Shown one piece after another: positions 56,729-64,000 of a stretch of 64,000 nt of DNA (within the stretch, counting starts at the first letter, position 1; every line of letters begins with the position of its first letter). This DNA is from a virus. The notes below the pieces were generated by a model. The model searched no databases. It had not been told where the DNA came from and saw only the letters and a list, made by a program, of their open reading frames with translations. The stretch is taken from the IMG/VR virus record IMGVR_UViG_3300023112_000011, positions 1-64,000 of that record. One strand, given 5' to 3'. A program made the position numbers and the translations under genes.

Positions 56729-56832
56729 ATCCCCAGTCTCAGGTCCTCCATCGTCTCGATGTTGGCTCCGCAGAACCGACACACGTGAAGTGGTTCGATC
56801 TCCTCTTCCCTCGGAACTTCTATCTGCCACAC
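56695..56832 (-). CDS. 45-residue zinc-ribbon protein
   Basis: GTG 56832 follows GAAGGAGGATGC; the frame ends at TAG 56695. CRFCGAN and CPWCKTRHD form a zinc ribbon after an acidic start. The strong ribosome site supports this gene rather than the longer overlapping frame. Confidence 0.6.
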   Translation of the reverse strand: MWQIEVPREEEIEPLHVCRFCGANIETMEDLRLGICPWCKTRHDF

Positions 56833-56948
56833 GCATCCTCCTTCTTAGTTAGTTACCAAAGTCCGCACACTACCTATCACGGATTTGTTAGTGTTTTTGC
56901 ATACCTAGCTAGAGAAAGAACCACAGGAGCCTGACGAGTGTCAGCGCT

Positions 56949-57119
56949 TTATTTCCTGCGGTTCCTTGGTGGCCAGTAGTACCCCTCTTCTTTGGGGGGC
57001 TCTGGGGCGTCGACCCAGCTGGTGGCCCGCATGAGGTTGCGGCGTGCGCGGAGGCGGGGGTCCTCCGCCGCTTCCCAGTGAGAGCCCAGCCGCTTCTTCT
57101 CTTCAACGGGGAGGCTCAC
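56949..57119 (-). CDS. Small basic protein downstream of CCA enzyme
   Basis: 56 residues from GTG 57119 (GTGA overlap with the enzyme's stop). Arg/Lys/Pro/Trp-rich, no motif. Translationally coupled to the nucleotidyltransferase. Confidence 0.6.
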   Translation of the reverse strand: MSLPVEEKKRLGSHWEAAEDPRLRARRNLMRATSWVDAPEPPKEEGYYWPPRNRRK

Positions 57120-58993
57120 GACATCACTCGAGCGATGAGCTCCTCGAGGGCGAGCTCGGGCTCGTCTAGCTGGATGACGTAGGCCGCCTTCACCAGCTTG
57201 CCCATCTGGGGTCCGGGCTTGACCCCGGCCTTGATGAGGTCGCGCCCGCCGACCAAGGGCTCGGCCTTCTCGAGCTCGCGGTGCATCTCCCAGCACCTCT
57301 CGGCAATCTCGTGGTGGTCGCGGTCCGTCTCCGTGGTGGAGCCGTTGGCGAAGCGGGTGCCGACTGGGCGGGAGCCCATCCAGTCTGCTCGGGAGAGGTA
57401 GCCAGCATCTTCGAGGCTGGGCAGACCGCCATTCTTCAGCTTGGGGTGCTTGACCAGGTCGGCCTTGAGCCGCCCCCAGCGCGACTCTCGAGCTTTGCCG
57501 TCCACGAGACCGAATGGTCTCATGTGGTTTCGACTCAGGGCGACGACCGCCTCGGTCAGGACCGTTTCGTTGGTGAGGCGTCCGAGGAAGGAGCGCACCA
57601 ACTCTTCGCCCTCGACGTCATGCTTGGGGCACGACAAGTCGTCTTGCACCGTGACTGGCTTCCCCAAGTCGTGGCAGAGCGCCGCGAACATGAGGGCCTT
57701 CCGGCGCAGGCCATCGAGGGGCTCCTCGGTCCAGGAGGTGCCGGTGCGCGCGAGGGAGGACATGGCGTCCACCACTAGCATCGTGTGGTCCCACACCGGA
57801 CCCTCGGGGTGGTGGTCTGGGTTCTGCGGACACCCGACCAGTGCCTCGAGTTCAGGGAAGAAGCGCAACCACCCCGATTCTCGGAGTACCTCGAGACCGA
57901 TGGATGGCTTCTCAGCCATCATCAGTTTGTGGAACTCCTCCCCCACGCGTTCGATGGCCAAGGAGGCGAACGCCTCGTCGGTGGCCATTGAGCGGAGGAG
58001 CGCCATGGTGAGGGGGTCGACGTTTGGCACCTTGCGTGCCGCGAGTTGCATTGCGCGCAGGGGGCGGATCGGGTCTTGTGCGTAGTGCTCGGGCGACGTT
58101 GCCCGAAGCACCCCGTCACGTAGGTCATCTAGCCCTCCGTGGCTGTCGATGACCTTCCTAGCCTCGATGTCGTACATGAGGCTGTTGATGGTGAGGTCCC
58201 GCCGGAGGGCGGCCTCGGCGGGTGTCATGTAGATGTCGACTGGACCGAAGTCCGTCTCGCCATCTCGGGTGTTGTCAGCTTTGGGGAAGCTGATATCAAT
58301 ACTGACGCCATCCGTGGCGTCGTGCGCGAGCTTTACAACCCCAAACGCATTCCCCACCGCCTGGGGTTTCCACCCGTGTCGATCGAGCACCTCGATCACG
58401 TCCGGGGGCGCCACCCCGTACACCTCGAGGTCCCAATCCTTTGGCGTTCGTCCCTGGAGGGCGTCTACCACGGCACCGCCTACTAGCAGCACCGTGGCCT
58501 TCGCAAACACTTGGAGGTGTTTGGCCACCTGCCGTACCGCCTTCGGTAGCTCTATCGGCCCTTCCCAGGACTTGGCCATAGTCCATCCTTGGGCTTCCGC
58601 GACTTTGGGCATCCCGCTCGGCCAGAACGCAGGTCTGCCATCCCATTTGTCCGTCGGCCATGCGGCGCCGAGGTGGGCCGCGAGGTCGGTGTACCCCTTG
58701 CTCACGCAGGCGTTCCGGTCCTGAGAAGGACCGTAGTCGCAATAATACTCGGGCTCTTCGGCCAGGAACACGTTGTCCCGGCCGACGATCTCAACCCACC
58801 AACTATCTCCATCAGTGAGCCGCTCGCGCGTTGACGCGACATAGCACCTGAACCCGCTGTTGACGGCCGCTTCCAGTTTCTCAGTCGAGACGTACACGCC
58901 GTCTCTATTCTCTGCCACTATCCGGCCGGAGGGCCGGTTACGGAGGTTGGTAAAAATGTCACTGGTTGAGAAGATCATGACTTCGTTGTTCAC
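57116..58993 (-). CDS. cca: CCA-adding tRNA nucleotidyltransferase with HD domain
   Basis: 625 residues from GTG 58993 after AAAAGGAAAAGCC. Residues 1-150 are an unassigned extension. Then VLLVGGAVVDALQGRTPKDW, followed by DLEV, is the class II nucleotidyltransferase signature (GGxVRD, DxD), although the Arg of RD is Val here. RDLTINSLMYD, DGVLRATSPEHYAQDPIRPL and the following RAMQLAAR are the head and neck motifs that select CTP and ATP. HTMLVVDAM and ALCHDLGKP are an HD phosphohydrolase domain. It should add or repair the CCA end of tRNAs. Confidence 0.88.
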   Translation of the reverse strand: MNNEVMIFSTSDIFTNLRNRPSGRIVAENRDGVYVSTEKLEAAVNSGFRCYVASTRERLTDGDSWWVEIVGRDNVFLAEEPEYYCDYGPSQDRNACVSKGYTDLAAHLGAAWPTDKWDGRPAFWPSGMPKVAEAQGWTMAKSWEGPIELPKAVRQVAKHLQVFAKATVLLVGGAVVDALQGRTPKDWDLEVYGVAPPDVIEVLDRHGWKPQAVGNAFGVVKLAHDATDGVSIDISFPKADNTRDGETDFGPVDIYMTPAEAALRRDLTINSLMYDIEARKVIDSHGGLDDLRDGVLRATSPEHYAQDPIRPLRAMQLAARKVPNVDPLTMALLRSMATDEAFASLAIERVGEEFHKLMMAEKPSIGLEVLRESGWLRFFPELEALVGCPQNPDHHPEGPVWDHTMLVVDAMSSLARTGTSWTEEPLDGLRRKALMFAALCHDLGKPVTVQDDLSCPKHDVEGEELVRSFLGRLTNETVLTEAVVALSRNHMRPFGLVDGKARESRWGRLKADLVKHPKLKNGGLPSLEDAGYLSRADWMGSRPVGTRFANGSTTETDRDHHEIAERCWEMHRELEKAEPLVGGRDLIKAGVKPGPQMGKLVKAAYVIQLDEPELALEELIARVMS

Positions 58994-59037
58994 GGCTTTT
59001 CCTTTTGTAAATGTCAGAGGTAAAGTCCCCACGACTT

Positions 59038-59054
59038 CTAATAGTCTTATCCCC
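59038..59054 (-). promoter_or_regulatory. GGGGATAAGACTATTAG motif (copy 4)
   Basis: On the minus strand, 45 bases upstream of the CCA-adding enzyme's GTG. Same core as the copies at 18009, 19060 and 56299. Confidence 0.6.
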
Positions 59055-59180
59055 TAATTTCGTTACGCTTTTCGCCTCATTGACAGGTAAAATCACAGTG
59101 GGTGTGTGTAGGCAAACGTGCCGCATATTGCTGCACATTTCTCTTGACAGCTCGAGACTTCATGCCGCAAGGTGGTGGCC

Positions 59181-59411
59181 ATGGGCGCTCTGACGGAAGA
59201 GCAGGTCGAGGAAATCTGGGAGGGGAACGGGCTGAAGTTCCACGTGGAGCGGATGTACGTGTACCTCATACAGAATGGACTGATGCCCATGACGGTGCAG
59301 AAGCACACCTTTCTGAACAATTTCAGGAAGCGGATTCTGACGAACTTTCTTGTGAAAGGCGTGGTAGAGGATGAGCACGGACGACAAGTCTTCCCCGGCG
59401 ACCCCGACTGA
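59181..59411 (+). CDS. Hypothetical protein
   Basis: 76 residues from ATG 59181 (GTGs at 59172 and 59175 are alternatives). Helical with a basic centre (MTVQKHTFLNNFRKRILTNF). Overlaps the next gene by 41 bases. First gene of the right-hand plus-strand module. Confidence 0.6.
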   Translation: MGALTEEQVEEIWEGNGLKFHVERMYVYLIQNGLMPMTVQKHTFLNNFRKRILTNFLVKGVVEDEHGRQVFPGDPD

Positions 59412-60399
59412 GGCGGCCAAGGGGCACGACCAACCGCTCGGTGGTGCGCCGCCGATGCCGGGCCCCGGTCCGCAGCCTCCACAGGCGCAGCAGGGCCACC
59501 CCATACCGCCGGGTATGCAGCAAGGGCAGCCTGGTATGGTCTATGACCCGACGCAGGCTCCGCAGCCCATGTACCCGCATCCTGGGATGCCTCAGTATCC
59601 TCAGCAGGGTTACCCGCCGCCGGGTTATCCTCCGCAGCCTATCCCGATGCAGCCGCAGGGTTTCCCCCAGCCGGGTCCGCAGCAAGGCCCCCAGGGCGTC
59701 TCCATGCAGCAGCTCGCGCAGCAGGGTCAGCAACAACAAGGAGTCCCTCAACAACAGAGCCCGAGGCCTGTCGAAGCCATCAAGTCGGATATGCAGGCCC
59801 TCGGCGACGCCATGAACAGGGAGCAGGCCGCACAAGCTGCGCAGGCACCACCGGCACAGGATGAGGCTCCTGATGCTGCCGCTGAGCCCAAAGAGACTCC
59901 TCCCCTGGAAGATGAGAATCTTTGGCTGGGCTCCATGGACCAGGAGATGGACTCGGCCATTGACAAGTTCAACAACCCCCGTCGGCGCGCTCGCATAGAG
60001 AAGGCTCTCGATGACATGAGCATCGAGGATCTGGCTCTGCACGGTGAGCTACGCCAGACGGTGAAGATCAGCGCCGGTTTCAGTGTGACGTATCGCACAA
60101 CGTCTGGTGCGGAGAATCAGGGCATCCTTCAGGAGCTCGGCAAGCTCGATGGATCGGAGCTCTATCTTCGTGAGCGTTTGGCGCTGATGAATCTGGCCGC
60201 CGGACTTCACGCTGTTGGTAGTGAGATCATGCCAGCGCACTTGGTCGATGACGACTTTGACTCCGAGGCCTTCCTGAAGAAGCTCAAGCGCGTGCTCCGT
60301 TACCCGGTGCAGGTTCTGGCCGACATGCGGGTCAACTACTTCTGGTTCGATGACCGGGTTCGCAACATCATGATTGCCGAAGAGTTGGGAAATGGTTGA
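59371..60399 (+). CDS. Pro/Gln-rich virion or assembly protein
   Basis: 342 residues, ATG after GGTAGAGG. Residues about 25-180 are Pro/Gln/Gly/Met low complexity with PQQGYPPPGYPPQ-type repeats; residues 190-340 are a helical, acidic folded domain. The two-part layout suits a structural linker or assembly protein. No family recognised. Confidence 0.7.
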   Translation: MSTDDKSSPATPTEAAKGHDQPLGGAPPMPGPGPQPPQAQQGHPIPPGMQQGQPGMVYDPTQAPQPMYPHPGMPQYPQQGYPPPGYPPQPIPMQPQGFPQPGPQQGPQGVSMQQLAQQGQQQQGVPQQQSPRPVEAIKSDMQALGDAMNREQAAQAAQAPPAQDEAPDAAAEPKETPPLEDENLWLGSMDQEMDSAIDKFNNPRRRARIEKALDDMSIEDLALHGELRQTVKISAGFSVTYRTTSGAENQGILQELGKLDGSELYLRERLALMNLAAGLHAVGSEIMPAHLVDDDFDSEAFLKKLKRVLRYPVQVLADMRVNYFWFDDRVRNIMIAEELGNG

Positions 60400-60815
60400 A
60401 GACTCCCCTTGGCTGGGCGCGGGCCAACATGATGTACGATCTGTTGAGCAAACCGCCCAAGGTGGGGTCTGTTCTCGAGGCGCTTTGCCTCATGATTCAA
60501 ATGCGTCGTCAGCTCATTCAGCTTTTTGGGATGCACACCGTCGTCCAGGCGGTCAGGACAGCGCAGGAAGAGTCATCGGAGACGATTCAGGAGTCGTTCA
60601 ACAAGTACCGGGATGCGCTCCTTCCGTTCTTGTCGGAGGAGATGACCAAGGAGACCAACGAGATAATCGACGCCCTCAAGGCAGAGACCTCTCGAGGGCC
60701 GATGCTCGTGCGTAAGGTTGGCGGTAGGGATCAGGGGAGCCGGTTGCGTAAGAAGCTGAAGGGGAACGTCGTAAGGCCTCCGACAGCGGCATGGGGAAGG
60801 AAGAAGCGATGGTAG
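60396..60815 (+). CDS. Hypothetical helical basic protein
   Basis: 139 residues from TTG 60396 (TTGA overlap). Helical (VGSVLEALCLMIQMRRQLIQ) with a basic disordered end. Forms a run with its neighbours. Unknown. Confidence 0.6.
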   Translation: MKTPLGWARANMMYDLLSKPPKVGSVLEALCLMIQMRRQLIQLFGMHTVVQAVRTAQEESSETIQESFNKYRDALLPFLSEEMTKETNEIIDALKAETSRGPMLVRKVGGRDQGSRLRKKLKGNVVRPPTAAWGRKKRW

Positions 60816-61150
60816 TGTGCCCTCAGTGCGGCTGCCCACAGGTTGAAGACTTACTCGTCATAGGGGAGTGGGATCGGCAATGCGATATGTGCAGTTGGCG
60901 GGGGAAGTCCTCCGACCTCGTGCGGATGGGGGACGACGAGAAGTTCAAGGACCCTCGTGCGTTCATCGAGTTCATGCGTTTTCTTCAGCGGGATATCGCC
61001 CCGCAGGTTGGTCGTGAGCTCGTTAGGCTCGAGTTTGTCACCAAAGATCACACACCCGGTAATCTTGCTCATATCACGAAGCTGCTCGTCGAGTTTTCCA
61101 GAGCGGGCTTTGGGGCTGTGCTGAAGGGGGTGATCAGTGCGAGAGAATAA
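60809..61150 (+). CDS. Zinc-ribbon protein
   Basis: 113 residues from ATG 60809 after GGAAGGAAGAAGCG; ATG 60791 would add six. CPQCGCP and CDMCSWRG form a zinc ribbon; a helical domain of about 75 residues follows. Unknown. Confidence 0.65.
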   Translation: MVVCPQCGCPQVEDLLVIGEWDRQCDMCSWRGKSSDLVRMGDDEKFKDPRAFIEFMRFLQRDIAPQVGRELVRLEFVTKDHTPGNLAHITKLLVEFSRAGFGAVLKGVISARE

Positions 61151-61337
61151 CCTGCGCTGCTGGCTTAGTTCTGACAGACGATGCACTGATCAGTGTGTCG
61201 CGTTTGCGGATAAGGTGACGGATCCCTGTAAGTTGGTCAAGGCTATGGTTGAGGGATCATTGGCCCTTCGGCAGTTGGTTCGTCACACAGAGGGTCCCCC
61301 TCAGGGGTCACAGCTTCCACCAGGAGTACCGCGATGA
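61137..61337 (+). CDS. Small Cys-containing protein
   Basis: 66 residues, GTG start. Four Cys in the first 32 residues. Unknown; ATGA overlap with the next gene. Confidence 0.55.
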   Translation: MRENNLRCWLSSDRRCTDQCVAFADKVTDPCKLVKAMVEGSLALRQLVRHTEGPPQGSQLPPGVPR

Positions 61338-61843
61338 TGGTCATCAAGCACTTGAGCTCCGAGGTCAATCTCGAGCTTGGGCAGAGTCAGCACAGTATGG
61401 TGGTCGGCTTGCTCGATGGGGGAGCTGTTGAGCTACCTATTGACGCACTGACCTACGGGCAACTGGTCGGGGCTTTTGAGCAGCTCCATATCCAGGCACA
61501 AGAGGAAGCGTATGGGACTCAGTCCCCTTACGTGGAACCGGTCCCCACAGTTGAAGACGTTCGACAGCAGGTCGAGGGCCACCTCGGTCATCAGCTTGCA
61601 GCGGGCCCAATCCCCCAGGACGAGCTCGACGCGGCGGAGCAGCTTCGCCAGCTCGAGGAGCAGCACACTGGTCAAGGTGACTCGGCCCAGGCACTGCTCG
61701 AGTCAGTGGGGTTTTACCCTGATCCTGAGCCTCCTCGTGACCTCGACGCTTTTGCTGCGGGCGGTGCGGAGGGTGATGATTCGGATCCAGGTGAGCAGAA
61801 CTACGACCTAGATGACGATGATGGTGGGGTCGAGGCTTACTGA
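61334..61843 (+). CDS. Hypothetical acidic protein
   Basis: 169 residues, ATG. A beta-rich start (HSMVVGLLDGGAVELPIDAL), then an acidic, Gln/Glu-rich, probably disordered half. Unknown. Confidence 0.65.
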   Translation: MMVIKHLSSEVNLELGQSQHSMVVGLLDGGAVELPIDALTYGQLVGAFEQLHIQAQEEAYGTQSPYVEPVPTVEDVRQQVEGHLGHQLAAGPIPQDELDAAEQLRQLEEQHTGQGDSAQALLESVGFYPDPEPPRDLDAFAAGGAEGDDSDPGEQNYDLDDDDGGVEAY

Positions 61844-62442
61844 TGCAGCTGGCGGGATTCACGTGCCCGGAGTGCAATGTCCTCTTTGCGATTGACGGCG
61901 ATCTGCCGGAGGAGGGGTACGTTGAGCTCTTGTTGCGGGGCACGTTCGCTTGTCCGCTGTGTGGGAAGGCAGCAGTGCAGGCGACGCTCGGGGCCGGCAA
62001 CTTCTTCGATGTTGTCCGCCTTGGTCCCCGCGCACTTTGGGCTTACCTCAACGGTCTCGGGCTGCCGAAGGATGTGGCGGACTGGCGGACTGTGAAGGGC
62101 CTGCTGATGAGCCATAAGGTGACCGATGTCGTGTTCGACTGCGGTGCGCCGATTAGCCCCGGTAGGTGCATCGTTGAGCGCATTCTACTGGATAACGGGA
62201 AGACGCTCCACTTTGCCCCATCGGGCGCCGGAGCAATGATCTACATGGTTACGGAGGAAGAAGATGGGCGGCAAAGTACAGAGTTACGAGACCACAAAGG
62301 TGCCGAAGGGTCCAAAGAACACCCTACTGGGCGTGAAGCCTCTCCCGCTGCTGATGTGGCAGGTCACGGACCGCAAGGGGAACATCATGACGGAGCTCGG
62401 CGTGGAGATGGAGCCGGGGAAGGTTCGGAAGTTCCCGAATGA
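61843..62442 (+). CDS. Zinc-ribbon protein with long 3' overlap
   Basis: 199 residues, ATG. CPECN and CPLCGK in the first 45 residues form a zinc ribbon; a folded domain runs to about residue 135. From about residue 140 the composition becomes Gly/His/Glu/Asp-rich where the frame overlaps the next gene by 179 bases, so this tail may be non-functional read-through. Confidence 0.65.
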   Translation: MQLAGFTCPECNVLFAIDGDLPEEGYVELLLRGTFACPLCGKAAVQATLGAGNFFDVVRLGPRALWAYLNGLGLPKDVADWRTVKGLLMSHKVTDVVFDCGAPISPGRCIVERILLDNGKTLHFAPSGAGAMIYMVTEEEDGRQSTELRDHKGAEGSKEHPTGREASPAADVAGHGPQGEHHDGARRGDGAGEGSEVPE

Positions 62443-62623
62443 CCTGATGAAACAGTCATTCCCCGTGGGCGACAAGCTTCAGAAACTGCTGTTCGAGCAT
62501 CTGCACCCGGACCTGGCTGAGACCAACGAGGACGGTCCCGAGGCGGCACCACCGGGTAGGACCCCGAAAGCTACTGCGGCTACGCGGATGCCCAAGGACA
62601 TCGATGTAGGAGGTGCTCAGTGA
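62264..62623 (+). CDS. Hypothetical protein upstream of GroES
   Basis: 119 residues, ATG after GGAGGAAGAAG. Basic N-terminus, helical middle, Pro/Ala-rich end. Overlaps GroES by GTGA. Unknown. Confidence 0.65.
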   Translation: MGGKVQSYETTKVPKGPKNTLLGVKPLPLLMWQVTDRKGNIMTELGVEMEPGKVRKFPNDLMKQSFPVGDKLQKLLFEHLHPDLAETNEDGPEAAPPGRTPKATAATRMPKDIDVGGAQ

Positions 62624-62970
62624 GTGAAGTGCGCGTCAGGCCTGTAGGGGATCGGGTTCTCGTTCAGTTCGACCCATTGGAGGACGCGGAACGGGAGATC
62701 ATTCCCGGTGTCCTCGCCCCGGCCCGGGCCGTCGATGACGTGCATCAGTGGGGGACTGTGCTTGCTGTTGGGGCCGGGAGGCTGACTAAGAAGGATATTC
62801 TTGTGCCGCCTCAAGTAGCTCCAGGTGACCGGGTGCTCTACATCAGGTACCTGAAGAACACGCACACTGGTGATTCAATTCGGGCCTCGGGTTGTATTGG
62901 GCATGACCAGTTCATTATCCACGAGGGTGACATTCTTGCGATCGAAGAGGGAGAAGAAGGGGCACCTTAG
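62620..62970 (+). CDS. groES: GroES-like co-chaperonin
   Basis: 116 residues, GTG start. VRPVGDRVLVQFDPLEDAER, GVLAPA, HQWGTVLAVGAGR, VAPGDRVLYIRY and FIIHEGDILAIEE follow the order of the 10-kDa chaperonin fold: N-terminal strands, mobile loop, core, C-terminal strand. The mobile-loop region lacks the full IVL tripeptide of cellular GroES. Probably caps host GroEL to fold a phage protein, as T4 gp31 does for the capsid protein. Confidence 0.85.
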   Translation: MSEVRVRPVGDRVLVQFDPLEDAEREIIPGVLAPARAVDDVHQWGTVLAVGAGRLTKKDILVPPQVAPGDRVLYIRYLKNTHTGDSIRASGCIGHDQFIIHEGDILAIEEGEEGAP

Positions 62971-63112
62971 CTGCCGTATCGATTCCTCCTTGCTCGCTTG
63001 GGTGAGGTGGTTCGCCCGGCAACAGGATACGACGATGACACGGATTATCACGGACTACTTCAAGGCGCTCCGTGGTGCTCATGAGAGCTCAGCGGAGGTG
63101 GATCAGCTCTGA
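62936..63112 (+). CDS. Ribbon-helix-helix-like protein
   Basis: 58 residues from TTG 62936, overlapping GroES. HLSCRIDSSLLAWVRWFARQ, then QDTTMTRIITDYFKAL, has the strand-helix-helix pattern of CopG-type proteins. A DNA-binding role is likely. Start codon uncertain. Confidence 0.55.
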   Translation: MRSKREKKGHLSCRIDSSLLAWVRWFARQQDTTMTRIITDYFKALRGAHESSAEVDQL

Positions 63113-63690
63113 TGGCGGAACTTGTACCAGTCCAGCGGAAGTTTGATCTTCCGAAGAAGTCGACGGCGGACTCTCTTGCGGAGATGGTCAGGGCCATCTT
63201 GGGGCAGGATGCCGTAGTTCGAAAGATGGTTCTCACCGCGGAGCCGCCGGTCATTGAGGTCGACATGCTGGTTCCTAATCGTGAGCCACCGTTTGGGGAG
63301 GTCGAGACTGATGACCCGACGGACATCTGGCAGGCCATCCAAGCTGTCGACCTCGAGGAGGTGGAGAAGGGGGAGGGAGCTCGGCTCAACGTCGGCGCCA
63401 TTGCCCAGTTGACTGTGATGATGGTTCGGGCGTCGGAGAAGAAGATGGCCGGCGTTGGTGTGGTTACAGGCAGCGTCGTCAATTTCATGAGGTGGTTAGG
63501 TGTGGACGTGAGAGAGGATCACGTTCCGACCATGTTCTGGAACATGCCGTTGATTCAACTTCCGGCGTTGCCGGATGACAAGTGCGTCCTCCTCTGTGCG
63601 AAGAGCGCGAGGCTTGGGCCACTGAAGGCGACGGTTGGTTACGTGGCTCAAATGTTCGAGGAGGCAGACAGTGTTGGACAAAGCGAGTGA
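63112..63690 (+). CDS. Hypothetical protein of right structural module
   Basis: 192 residues, ATG (TGATG overlap). N-terminal charged helix, then alpha/beta (GAIAQLTVMMVRASEKKMAG). No family recognised. Confidence 0.65.
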   Translation: MAELVPVQRKFDLPKKSTADSLAEMVRAILGQDAVVRKMVLTAEPPVIEVDMLVPNREPPFGEVETDDPTDIWQAIQAVDLEEVEKGEGARLNVGAIAQLTVMMVRASEKKMAGVGVVTGSVVNFMRWLGVDVREDHVPTMFWNMPLIQLPALPDDKCVLLCAKSARLGPLKATVGYVAQMFEEADSVGQSE

Positions 63691-63961
63691 AATCTATAAC
63701 TCCGGGCTGCTCAACAAGAACGCTCAACGAGAGTTCGGGGCTATCGTCGTAACGCGAGATGGTATCGAGGTGTCTGCGTCGACGAACAACGGATTCCGCT
63801 TCGAGTACGCGAACACGTGGGAGAAGATGCGTGCCGCTTGGGCCGAGATGGATGCTGGGCTCAAAGTCCGCCGACAGGAGATTGCGGAGGAGCGGGCGGA
63901 GCAGGCAGCGTTCGCGCAGAAGGTACCGCAGCAGTGTGACTCGGATCTCGGGAGGAACTGA
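63671..63961 (+). CDS. Hypothetical protein
   Basis: 96 residues from GTG 63671 after GAGGAGGCAGACA. Alpha/beta start (FGAIVVTRDGIEVSASTNNG) and a charged helix. Unknown. Confidence 0.6.
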   Translation: MLDKASEIYNSGLLNKNAQREFGAIVVTRDGIEVSASTNNGFRFEYANTWEKMRAAWAEMDAGLKVRRQEIAEERAEQAAFAQKVPQQCDSDLGRN

Positions 63962-63964
63962 GCG

Positions 63965-64000
63965 ATGACCGAAGAGGAACTGGCTTGCTCCGCTCAGCTG
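63965..64000 (+). CDS. Start of a gene cut by window end
   Basis: ATG 63965 after GGGAGGAACTGAGCG opens a frame (MTEEELACSAQL) that continues past the edge. Spacing and ribosome site suggest a real gene. Confidence 0.5.
   Translation, partial: MTEEELACSAQL

Overview
The window is part of the genome of a large tailed bacteriophage with a contractile tail (myovirus type). The evidence is a very long tail sheath protein (5534-8722) directly followed by a tail tube protein (9370-10098), an endolysin (43637-44551), and a replication and repair set: DnaQ-like exonuclease, SSB-like protein, ATP-dependent DNA ligase and RNase HII. Genes are densely packed, with many ATGA, GTGA and TGATG start/stop overlaps, and dozens of tiny genes have no recognisable function. 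Both ends are open: the first gene is cut at its 5' end and the last at its 3' end. No integrase, terminase, portal, major capsid or DNA polymerase is visible, so this is a fragment of a larger genome. The host cannot be read off; the DNA is GC-rich (roughly 58-60% by eye) and translation looks like standard bacterial code with frequent GTG and TTG starts.

Layout. (1) 1-12083, plus strand: virion module. Sheath and tube sit among at least five Gly/Ala-rich proteins. Three of these start with nearly the same 15-residue N-terminal tag (MIDFSAFSDELxKIA), and several carry glycine-zipper segments; they look like packaged or ejected proteins. (2) 12155-13634, minus strand: four overlapping genes, including an HExxH metalloprotease-like protein and a ribbon-helix-helix-like protein. 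(3) 13773-20356, plus: nucleotide-pool proteins (DUF1599-like, MazG-like), a CxxCxxCC protein and a DHH-like phosphoesterase. (4) 20384-20466: a long palindrome just upstream of a degenerate LAGLIDADG protein. (5) 20978-38922: mostly tiny genes, many with zinc ribbons or one membrane helix, plus regulators: a sigma-region-4-like protein, a MerR-like protein, an XRE/sigma-4 fusion and an alpha-CTD-like zinc-ribbon protein. A 54-residue protein carries a type IV prepilin signature. (6) 38909-55060: exonuclease, SSB, endolysin, a BRO-N antirepressor, DNA ligase, a lipoprotein, a thymidylate-synthase-like enzyme, RNase HII and a second MerR-like regulator. (7) 55061-55417: intergenic cluster of 62-bp modules related to the 20.4-kb palindrome, at a convergent gene junction. 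(8) 55418-58993, minus: an Ala-rich coiled-coil protein preceded by a tRNA-like T-arm, zinc-ribbon and ParB-like small proteins, and a CCA-adding tRNA nucleotidyltransferase with an N-terminal extension. (9) 59181-64000, plus: a second structural or assembly module with Pro/Gln-rich proteins and a GroES-like co-chaperonin.

How it fits together. Two recurring upstream motifs suggest phage-specific promoters: GGGGATAAGACTAWTAG (four copies, two per strand) and a TATAAGG box (about six places). The first motif precedes the CCA-adding enzyme, the tRNA-like element, the DHH-like gene and a small unknown gene, so these may form a regulon concerned with RNA. The most unusual items are the tagged glycine-zipper family, the prepilin-like peptide, the XRE/sigma-4 fusion, the dispersed palindromic modules, and a 45-bp inverted repeat that two genes read from opposite strands.
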